Origin: an uncultured Flammeovirgaceae bacterium
Lineage (GTDB): Bacteria > Bacteroidota > Bacteroidia > Cytophagales > Cyclobacteriaceae
NCBI GenBank assembly: GCA_937138955.1
Contig: CAKZPJ010000844.1
Location: 1-6,820, forward strand
Length of the DNA: 6,820 nt
Direction of reading: 5' to 3'
The position numbers and the translations under genes were made by a program. Of this stretch, positions 1 to 6,820 are shown piece by piece. Every line of letters begins with the position of its first letter. The stretch's first letter is position 1. The notes under the pieces are model-generated. The model did not search any database. It saw only the letters and a program-made list of their open reading frames with translations, and was not told the origin of the DNA.

Positions 1-57
1 ATTCGGTTACCCCAGGAAAGATCTTCTATTTTAAGTGCTAACGTAGCTGACCGAAAG

Positions 58-2172
58 TCAGAATAGCTTTACTTTATTAAGCTCATCAAGCGTTACCTGA
101 TAAAATTCTTTATGAATATTAAAGGGGGAATCCTCACCTCGCTCAATTAGCTGATAACTGCCATCTTCTTGCATCAAATACGTGTTCACATTATCGCGTA
201 AATTATACGCAAGAATATTCATAGCCTGTTTTTTTACGGTTAAGTCCGCCGCCAGAAATAAAGACTCCAGCCGACGATCAAAGCTACGAACCATCACATC
301 GGCACTGCCACTGTATATTTTAGGTTCATCATTATTGTGGAAATAATAGATCCGAGAATGTTCCAAGAAGTCGCCCACAATAGAACGCACAGTAATATTC
401 TCGCTCAATTCTGGTCGTCCGGGGCGAAGGCAGCAGATTCCTCGTACAATTAACTGGATGGGTACTCCCGCCTGAGAAGCGGTATACAGTTCGCTAATTA
501 CTTCGCGATCTTCCAACGAATTAATTTTAATAGCAATTCCTGAGGGTAGTCCTTTTTTTGCGTTCTCAGCCTCGTGGCGAATTAATAAAATTAATTGCTC
601 TCGCATATCACGCGGGGCGGTAATGAGGTACTGGTAGTCGGTAGGAGATGAATGTCCCGTAATTACGTTAAAGAACTCCGATACATCGTGGGCGTACACC
701 TCGTTGGTGCTCAGTAACCCTAAATCGGTGTACAGCTTAGCGGTTTGCTCATTGTAATTACCGCTCGACATATGTACGTAACGAGTGACCTGCTTACCAT
801 CTTTTCGTACTATTAGTAGCAGCTTGGTATGAGTTTTAATACTACTTACTCCATAAATAACAAAACAACCAGCTTTATGTAGCCGTTGAGCTTCTCGCAT
901 GTTGTTCTCTTCATCAAAGCGAGCTTTTAGCTCAAAAAGTACCGACACATGCTTTCCGTTCTCGGCAGCTTTCAACAGGGCTGCTGTAATTCGCGATTCA
1001 GAAGCTAAGCGATAGATCGTCAGTTTGATCGCTAGCACATCTGGATCCTCGGCTGATTTCTCAATTAAGTCCAGTAGAGGTTCAATATCGTTGTAGGGGT
1101 GATGCAGCAGAATATCGCGATGCTTCAGTACCTCAAAGATATGTTCATTACCCATTTCGGGGTACGTTACCGGCGGCACCGGCGGTGGGGTTTTCGGTAC
1201 CCGATTTCTAAAATCATGGTGCTTCACAATCTGCCAGAGTGAAGTAAAATCCAATAGCCCACTGGGCTCTACCTCGAATAGATTGTCTTTATCAATGTTC
1301 CAGCGATTGATCAGTTGCCGCATCATCCAGCTACTGTACCCGCTTTCAGCTTCAATTCGCACTACTCGCCCGGTTTTGCGAGTCTTCAATTTCCGCCGAA
1401 CTTCCTCCACAAAAGAAGACTCCAGATCGTCGCTTTCATCCAGTGTAAAGTCACCATTGCGTGTAATCCGAAATAGGTTGACCGACTGAATATCGATATT
1501 GCGAAACAGACGATAAATATACGTGCGAACCATCTCTTCAATGGGTACGAAAATAACGCGGTCTTCCTCGTCAAATTCGTAGAAGCGAGGCAGGTTTTGG
1601 GGAATCTGTACGAAGGATAGCTTTTTGTTGTCTTTCTTATCCTCAGGTTCGCGGGTTACCACCCCAAATACCAATAGCCTATTCATTAGCGTCGGAAACG
1701 CATGGTAGCTATCGTAGGTCATCGGAGTAAGCATTGGATAGATTGTCAGGTTAAAATACTCCTCCAGTAGTTTACGTTGCTTCTCTGATAGCTGGGCTAT
1801 ATCTTTTACAATACTGAAATGATTCTTTTCAAACTGAGGCAGTAAGTCTTCGGTGTAGCAGCGGTTCTGCTCCTGAAAAAATTGCTGAGTTTCCTGGAGT
1901 AATTTCTTACGAAAAGGCTTTTCGCGCAGGCCGGAGTAATCAACCCGTTCCTTGCCGTAGTCAATATAGTTGTAGAGACTGCCAATCCGAATCATGAAAA
2001 ATTCATCAAGATTAGACGAGGTAATAGCAAGAAACTTCAGTTTCTCAAAGATTTTTCGGGATGGCTTCTTTACCTGATCTAATACGCGATAGTTGAACTT
2101 CATCCAGCTTAGGTCGCGACTGATGAAATCGCTGGTGGCAATAGAGGAGGAAATGCGGTCTTTAACTAACAT
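58..2172 (-). CDS. ppk1: Polyphosphate kinase 1 (PPK1)
   Basis: PPK1 reversibly moves the terminal phosphate of ATP onto a growing inorganic polyphosphate chain through a phosphohistidine intermediate. At 704 residues it is close to the 688 of the E. coli enzyme. The N-terminal domain opens with FISRDLSW (about 16-23) and carries SSNLDEF (52-58), which in this family holds the ATP-contacting Asn (N54). The middle domain covers roughly 130-320, and two phospholipase-D-like C-terminal domains roughly 340-510 and 515-690. The active site looks complete: R388 (in TIYRLAS), R418 (in KARFDEE), H448 (in KTHTK, the expected phosphorylated His, equivalent to E. coli H435) and H605 (in FLEHSR, equivalent to H592) all fall at a constant +13 offset from E. 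coli. The ATG at 2172 leaves only a short leader before the conserved domain. A terminator lies upstream, so it is probably transcribed alone. No ppx or other polyphosphate gene is visible beside it. Confidence 0.97.
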   Translation of the reverse strand: MLVKDRISSSIATSDFISRDLSWMKFNYRVLDQVKKPSRKIFEKLKFLAITSSNLDEFFMIRIGSLYNYIDYGKERVDYSGLREKPFRKKLLQETQQFFQEQNRCYTEDLLPQFEKNHFSIVKDIAQLSEKQRKLLEEYFNLTIYPMLTPMTYDSYHAFPTLMNRLLVFGVVTREPEDKKDNKKLSFVQIPQNLPRFYEFDEEDRVIFVPIEEMVRTYIYRLFRNIDIQSVNLFRITRNGDFTLDESDDLESSFVEEVRRKLKTRKTGRVVRIEAESGYSSWMMRQLINRWNIDKDNLFEVEPSGLLDFTSLWQIVKHHDFRNRVPKTPPPVPPVTYPEMGNEHIFEVLKHRDILLHHPYNDIEPLLDLIEKSAEDPDVLAIKLTIYRLASESRITAALLKAAENGKHVSVLFELKARFDEENNMREAQRLHKAGCFVIYGVSSIKTHTKLLLIVRKDGKQVTRYVHMSSGNYNEQTAKLYTDLGLLSTNEVYAHDVSEFFNVITGHSSPTDYQYLITAPRDMREQLILLIRHEAENAKKGLPSGIAIKINSLEDREVISELYTASQAGVPIQLIVRGICCLRPGRPELSENITVRSIVGDFLEHSRIYYFHNNDEPKIYSGSADVMVRSFDRRLESLFLAADLTVKKQAMNILAYNLRDNVNTYLMQEDGSYQLIERGEDSPFNIHKEFYQVTLDELNKVKLF

Positions 2173-2202
2173 ATATCTGAAAAAGTTTGATCGTCTGTAA
2201 TA

Positions 2203-2233
2203 CTAACTTACGGTCTAGGTAGTCAGTTTGCAA
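2203..2233 (-). promoter_or_regulatory. Candidate ppk1 promoter of Bacteroidota type
   Basis: Reading the minus strand, a TTG (2233-2231) after a T-run is followed 20 bases later by TAAGTTAG (2210-2203), a 7-of-8 match to the TAnnTTTG -7 box of the Bacteroidota housekeeping sigma factor. The spacing is within the usual range and the ATG of ppk1 follows about 30 bases downstream. The preceding terminator makes a promoter here necessary if ppk1 is expressed independently. This is a match by eye to a loose consensus, and AT-rich sequence can give it by chance. Confidence 0.35.
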
Positions 2234-2272
2234 AAAATAAGAAAGCTATCTACCACTGGGGTAAATAGCTTT
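2233..2272 (-). terminator. Rho-independent terminator after the gyrB-linked small gene
   Basis: On the minus strand the arm AAAGCTATTTACC (2272-2260) pairs over all 13 positions with GGTAGATAGCTTT (2254-2242), with one G-U wobble, around a 5-base loop CCAGT (2259-2255). The arm is directly followed by a T-rich run (CTTATTTTTTG, 2241-2231). The wobble becomes an A-C mismatch on the plus strand, and there the tail is not a clean T-run, so the signal is directed at minus-strand transcripts. It lies 21 bases past the stop of the 90-residue gene and about 70 bases before ppk1, and so separates the gyrB unit from ppk1. Confidence 0.88.
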
Positions 2273-2293
2273 TCCTTAAAAACGGGATGGTTT

Positions 2294-2566
2294 TTATCCT
2301 AATAATAACTTGTTATAAATGCGCTCTTCCAATTTATCATGTTTGCTTTGTAGATAGTCGATGAGTTTGTTCATATCTCCCCATAGACTTTTTATCTCAG
2401 TTTGAAGATTGCTTACTTGTCCAGTAAGAAAAACTTGCCCCTCTACTAATTTCTCAAGCAAGTTGCCGTGCTTTATCAAAATTTCACTTTGTCGGTCATG
2501 CTGCTGTAAACTTTCAGCTAATAGTTCAATAATACGATCCGCCCGGCGTACCGGTTCGTTTTTCAT
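2294..2566 (-). CDS. Small helical (coiled-coil-like) protein of unknown function, coupled to gyrB
   Basis: This 90-residue protein matches no family I recognise. It is rich in Leu, Ile, Glu, Lys and Gln, has no Cys and no Pro beyond residue 5, and shows hydrophobic residues at heptad-like spacing from about residue 10 to the end (for example RIIELLAESL, LLEKLVEGQV, MNKLIDYLQS). This suggests one long amphipathic helix or a helical hairpin that may form a coiled coil. There is no signal peptide or convincing membrane segment, so a cytoplasmic location is likely. Its ATG lies 4 bases after the gyrB stop codon (TAA, AATT, ATG), and an intrinsic terminator follows its own stop, so co-transcription and probably translational coupling with gyrB are likely. 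No Shine-Dalgarno sequence is seen, as is usual in this phylum. A role with gyrase can only be guessed from position. A non-coding reading is less likely given the tight spacing and well-placed terminator. Confidence 0.75.
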   Translation of the reverse strand: MKNEPVRRADRIIELLAESLQQHDRQSEILIKHGNLLEKLVEGQVFLTGQVSNLQTEIKSLWGDMNKLIDYLQSKHDKLEERIYNKLLLG

Positions 2567-2570
2567 AATT

Positions 2571-4634
<2,064 letters not shown>

Positions 4635-4692
4635 TTAAGTAGTTGATTTTTATATAAATGGTTGACTATCAGATTAAAACGAAACTAAGTGG

Positions 4693-5067
4693 CTAGTAAG
4701 TTCCGGACCGTAGCATGACCAAGGTGCAGGCGTTTATTGGTTTAATATTATGGTCGTGGCAGAGCTGCTGAAGTTCGGGATTTTCAGTGCCAGGATTAAA
4801 GATTATTCGTCGGGGTTGGAGGCTTAATAAGTAGTCGTACCACTCCGTCTGACGTTGAGGGCTTAGGTATAACGTAATAGTATCTATGTCTTCTAATGGA
4901 GGTTTCTTTCGCAGGTCAATAAGCTCTACATCGGCTACGGAACCTTGCTTAATACTCAGCGGAACAATAGGGTGTTCGTATTCGGTGAGCATGTGTGCTG
5001 CTAAATAGGCGTAGCGCGCTGGATTGGGGGTTGCCCCTATAATAGCTGTTTTCTTTTTCTCAGACAT
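4693..5067 (-). CDS. CoA-binding domain protein (YccU/CoA_binding_2 family)
   Basis: This 124-residue protein matches in length and layout the small stand-alone CoA-binding Rossmann proteins related to E. coli YccU and to the N-terminal CoA-binding domain of succinyl-CoA synthetase alpha. What can be seen: a first strand and nucleotide-binding turn, KTAIIGATPNPARYAY (6-21), with the A-rich helix after it; a second strand PIVPLSI; a central TITLYLS strand (about 63-69); RIIFNPGTENPEL (87-99); and a final NACTLVML segment, typical of the family's end. No catalytic domain is attached, and the function of stand-alone members is generally unknown; CoA binding is inferred from the fold. No signal peptide is present, so it is cytoplasmic. 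The ATG at 5067 places the GATP turn at the normal distance from the N-terminus. It is 145 bases upstream of gyrB and 260 bases downstream of the repeat-barrel gene, so it probably has its own promoter, though I could not point to one. Confidence 0.88.
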   Translation of the reverse strand: MSEKKKTAIIGATPNPARYAYLAAHMLTEYEHPIVPLSIKQGSVADVELIDLRKKPPLEDIDTITLYLSPQRQTEWYDYLLSLQPRRIIFNPGTENPELQQLCHDHNIKPINACTLVMLRSGTY

Positions 5068-5131
5068 ATATGAGTAGTTTGATTACTGAATTGTCACTGG
5101 TCTACAGGCGATCGTCGTGCGGTTTAGTTGG

Positions 5132-5246
5132 TTGCAAGTTTCAAGGTTCCGGTGTTAATTGTTCCTTGTATACTGTACATTGTTGATTGCTCCATGTTCC
5201 TTGCCAAATGTTTCCGATTTCTTGTTACTCACTGTTAACTGCACAT
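5132..5246. repeat. Degenerate intergenic repeat with 7-base period
   Basis: From 5132 to 5229 the plus strand divides into 14 consecutive 7-base words in one phase. Ten of the last eleven begin with TG: examples are TGTTAAT (5153), TGTTCCT (5160 and again 5195), TGTTGAT (5181) and TGTTACT (5223). The three words at 5132-5152 form a related variant (TTGCAAG, TTTCAAG, GTTCCGG). After a 3-base slip the pattern resumes with TGTTAAC and TGCACAT (5233-5246). The words are related but not identical, as in a decayed or diversified tandem array. No start codon with a believable gene, no tRNA and no strong hairpin is seen here. Confidence 0.6.
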
Positions 5247-5282
5247 TTATCCCTTCCCTAGTCTTCCAATTTCCTTTTTTTT

Positions 5283-5328
5283 ATCTCACATCTCACATCT
5301 CACATCTCACATCTCACATCTCACATCT
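5283..5328. repeat. Perfect tandem heptanucleotide array (TCTCACA)n
   Basis: Six uninterrupted copies of TCTCACA (5284-5325) plus partial units on both sides are visible; on the minus strand they read TGTGAGA. The array begins at the stop codon of the upstream repeat-barrel gene (5328-5330) and lies in its 3' untranslated region. An A-run on the minus strand (5275-5282) follows it. The unit cannot fold on itself, so it is not an intrinsic terminator. Perfect short arrays are prone to slippage, so copy number may differ among strains. Confidence 0.92.
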
Positions 5329-6820
5329 TAAAACACGTATCCAATCGTGGTTCCTACGTAAAACGGAATATGAAAGCGTGGTTGATTTATTTGATCCATA
5401 ATACCATCGTACAGTGGCTGGGGTTCATACTGAGAATTCATTAACCGGTAGGCAACTCCCAACCCTACGTATAAATCAAAGGTTAAACCTCGCCCAGATT
5501 TATCTTTAGGTGTTCGAGGCTGAATTAGATCTGGGTCTTTCATTAACCGGGTTCCGAGCAACAGAGAATAGGAAAAAGACTGTTCTTTGGCAAGTAACGT
5601 TGTTTCAGGACTACTGAGAGGCTGTCCTTCCACATCTAACTCGGCGGCGTTAGCATAATGATATAAGTAGTCTAACCCAAGTTGATGGCCGAAATAAAAC
5701 ATGCCGGAGCGAGTATCGTTGTGATAGAATTTTTGTTTTAGATTAACAAAAAGACCTCGGCGATAGGGCACATTATGATTGACAGTTTCACCTAACGAGA
5801 AGAATGGGTCGCGGAATACTCCTGCTTCCAATTCGTAGCCTAATCTTTCTTGCAAATGGTATTCTAAGCTGATTGGAAGCCGATGAACCAGTAACGCCAC
5901 CGGATTAACACCTATAATAAAATAGTGCATTTCGTTAATCTTGGGAGTGAAATAGCGCAGATTTTTCTTTTTGCGAAATAGGTAATCAGGATTGCGAACG
6001 GCTACTTCGGTGGTATCTTTCGAGTTGTTTTCGCCGGAAGCATTCAGTGCCTGAAATGCGGGTTCATTGTTTTCGTACACACTCTGGTAGTAGCCCGCTA
6101 ACTGCCCATCTGGTTGGTAGAGTTCCCAGACACCCACCCGTTCTCCACCTTCTACTGAACCTTTCATTTTTTGGGTACCATCGCGGTAGTAGCCAACGTA
6201 TGAGCCTTTTCCGTTAGTGAAGACTGCCTCGCCCTCTAAGGTACTATCTTCGTAAAAATACTTCCATTTTCCCTGACGTATGCCATTTACTAGCTTTCCT
6301 TCTACCTTGCGGGAACCGTCGGGATAGAACTCGCGGTACACTCCCTCGCCACGGTTAAATATAGCTTCCCCTTTAAAATCGCCGTTACTGTGGTAAAGCT
6401 TCCAGTAACCCTCTCGCACTCCGTCACGTTCGGCTCCTTCCGCACTGATATTTCCGTTTTCGTAGTAATACGTCCATTTGCCTACCGAAGAGCCTTCAAT
6501 AAAATCACCTATCGATGAGACTTGGCCATTGGGATAATAAAATTTCCACGAACCTTGCCTTTTTCCGTGCTGATAACGGCCTTCCGCCTGAATCTCACCG
6601 TTTTCGTAGTAGTGTTTCCATTGGCCTTGCCGCTGACCATCTATTTCAGTACCTTCTAGTTTGCGATCTCCCGAAGTATAAAACTCTCGATATTGGGTAG
6701 TGTCCTTCTGGTAAGTAGCTTCTATTTTTACTGAGCCACCTTCATAGTAACTTTTCCATAAACCTATCTTTTGCCCTTTGTTGAACGTGCCTTCTCGCTT
6801 AAGGGGACCGTTTTCATAGT
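5328..6820 (-). CDS. MORN_2/YwqK-type repeat protein with C-terminal outer-membrane beta-barrel (5' end outside window)
   Basis: The reading frame is open to the right edge (first complete codon at 6818), so 496 residues are visible and the start and any signal peptide are missing. Residues 1-244 are tandem repeats of the form YxNGxxxxEGxxxxGxRxGxWKxY, typical of MORN_2 proteins often labelled 'YwqK family antitoxin'. Ten full units and one partial unit are seen. A polar linker follows (about 252-296), then about 200 residues of alternating hydrophobic, aromatic and Gly strands (MHYFIIGVNP..., RRGLFVNLKQKFY, GMFYFGHQLGLDYLY, SFSYSLLLGTRL, LTFDLYVGLGVAYRL, HIPFYVGTTIGYVF), suggesting a roughly 8-stranded barrel. 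The last residue is Phe, as in substrates of the BAM machinery. The inferred location is the outer membrane, with the repeats on one face. An internal GTG at 6419 could be taken as a start, but it lies inside a repeat unit and coding continues upstream. The 'antitoxin' label is not supported here: no toxin gene is adjacent. The substrate or partner is unknown. Confidence 0.85.
   Translation of the reverse strand, partial: YENGPLKREGTFNKGQKIGLWKSYYEGGSVKIEATYQKDTTQYREFYTSGDRKLEGTEIDGQRQGQWKHYYENGEIQAEGRYQHGKRQGSWKFYYPNGQVSSIGDFIEGSSVGKWTYYYENGNISAEGAERDGVREGYWKLYHSNGDFKGEAIFNRGEGVYREFYPDGSRKVEGKLVNGIRQGKWKYFYEDSTLEGEAVFTNGKGSYVGYYRDGTQKMKGSVEGGERVGVWELYQPDGQLAGYYQSVYENNEPAFQALNASGENNSKDTTEVAVRNPDYLFRKKKNLRYFTPKINEMHYFIIGVNPVALLVHRLPISLEYHLQERLGYELEAGVFRDPFFSLGETVNHNVPYRRGLFVNLKQKFYHNDTRSGMFYFGHQLGLDYLYHYANAAELDVEGQPLSSPETTLLAKEQSFSYSLLLGTRLMKDPDLIQPRTPKDKSGRGLTFDLYVGLGVAYRLMNSQYEPQPLYDGIMDQINQPRFHIPFYVGTTIGYVF
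6087..6818 (-). repeat. MORN_2-like protein repeat block inside the repeat-barrel gene
   Basis: Translated repeats of 24 residues (72 bases) and 22 residues (66 bases) occur head to tail. In transcription order the lengths are 24, 22, 24, 24, 24, 24, 22, 24, 22, 24, then a 10-residue remnant. The 22-residue type lacks the GxW core and ends in YREF or YVGY. It always precedes a 24-residue unit, giving three 46-residue modules (6746-6609, 6392-6255, 6254-6117). The block probably continues past the right edge, because the first visible unit is already a full one. Confidence 0.8.

Noticed and set aside
47..61. Hairpin CTGAC-CGAAA-GTCAG overlapping the ppk1 stop codon
   Set aside because: The stem is only 5 bp with no T-run on either strand, so it is not a believable terminator; short palindromes of this size are common.
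1283..1574. Short open frames on both strands inside ppk1 (1283-1489 plus, 1386-1574 minus)
   Set aside because: They lie wholly within the conserved ppk1 coding sequence in other frames and their products have no recognisable features.
5159..5401. Plus-strand open frame of 80 codons across the heptamer repeats
   Set aside because: It consists of the intergenic repeat read in rotating frame, producing a TSHISHL-like repeat, and it runs antisense into the end of the barrel gene; there is no family resemblance.
6419..6419. GTG at 6419 as the start of the repeat-barrel gene
   Set aside because: The frame stays open to the right edge, and the upstream 133 codons encode further repeats of the same family; the GTG encodes the Val in the middle of a repeat unit.
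6515..6700. Plus-strand open frame opposite the MORN_2 repeats
   Set aside because: It is antisense to clear repeat-coding sequence and has no independent support.
5328..6820. Toxin-antitoxin locus based on YwqK-like repeats
   Set aside because: No toxin-like gene lies next to it in the window, and the C-terminal barrel points to a membrane protein instead.

Overview
The window reads as a stretch of chromosome from a Bacteroidota bacterium, most likely of the Cytophagales type. The reasons are: moderate-to-low GC; a short (658-residue) GyrB with the wording usual in that phylum; no clear Shine-Dalgarno sequences in front of the starts; two promoter candidates of the TAnnTTTG kind used by the Bacteroidota housekeeping sigma factor; and a cell-surface-type protein that joins MORN_2/YwqK repeats to a C-terminal outer-membrane barrel. 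The genus cannot be fixed from the sequence alone.

All five genes lie on the minus strand, so transcription runs from right to left. In that order they are: (1) a gene cut by the right edge (5328-6820), with about ten MORN_2-like repeats followed by a predicted outer-membrane beta-barrel ending in Phe; (2) a 260-base gap (5068-5327) dominated by 7-base periodicity, with degenerate heptamers in one fixed phase and then a perfect tandem heptamer array beginning at the stop codon of gene 1; (3) a small CoA-binding (YccU-like) Rossmann protein (4693-5067); (4) a 145-base gap with a probable gyrB promoter and a 7-bp inverted repeat; (5) gyrB (2571-4547); (6) a 90-residue helical protein of unknown function starting 4 bases after the gyrB stop (2294-2566) and followed by a strong intrinsic terminator (2233-2272); (7) ppk1, polyphosphate kinase (58-2172), with its own candidate promoter next to that terminator. 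Positions 1-57 lie downstream of ppk1 and show no gene.

The genes do not form one pathway. gyrB and the 90-residue gene look like one two-gene transcription unit, closed by the terminator. ppk1, the CoA-binding gene and the repeat-barrel gene look separately transcribed. GyrB and PPK1 keep every key residue checked and look ordinary. The less ordinary parts are the heptamer-period gap, the repeat-barrel fusion with its alternating 22/24-residue units, the unknown gene coupled to gyrB, and the inverted repeat at the gyrB promoter. I found no mobile element, CRISPR array, tRNA, rRNA or defence system.
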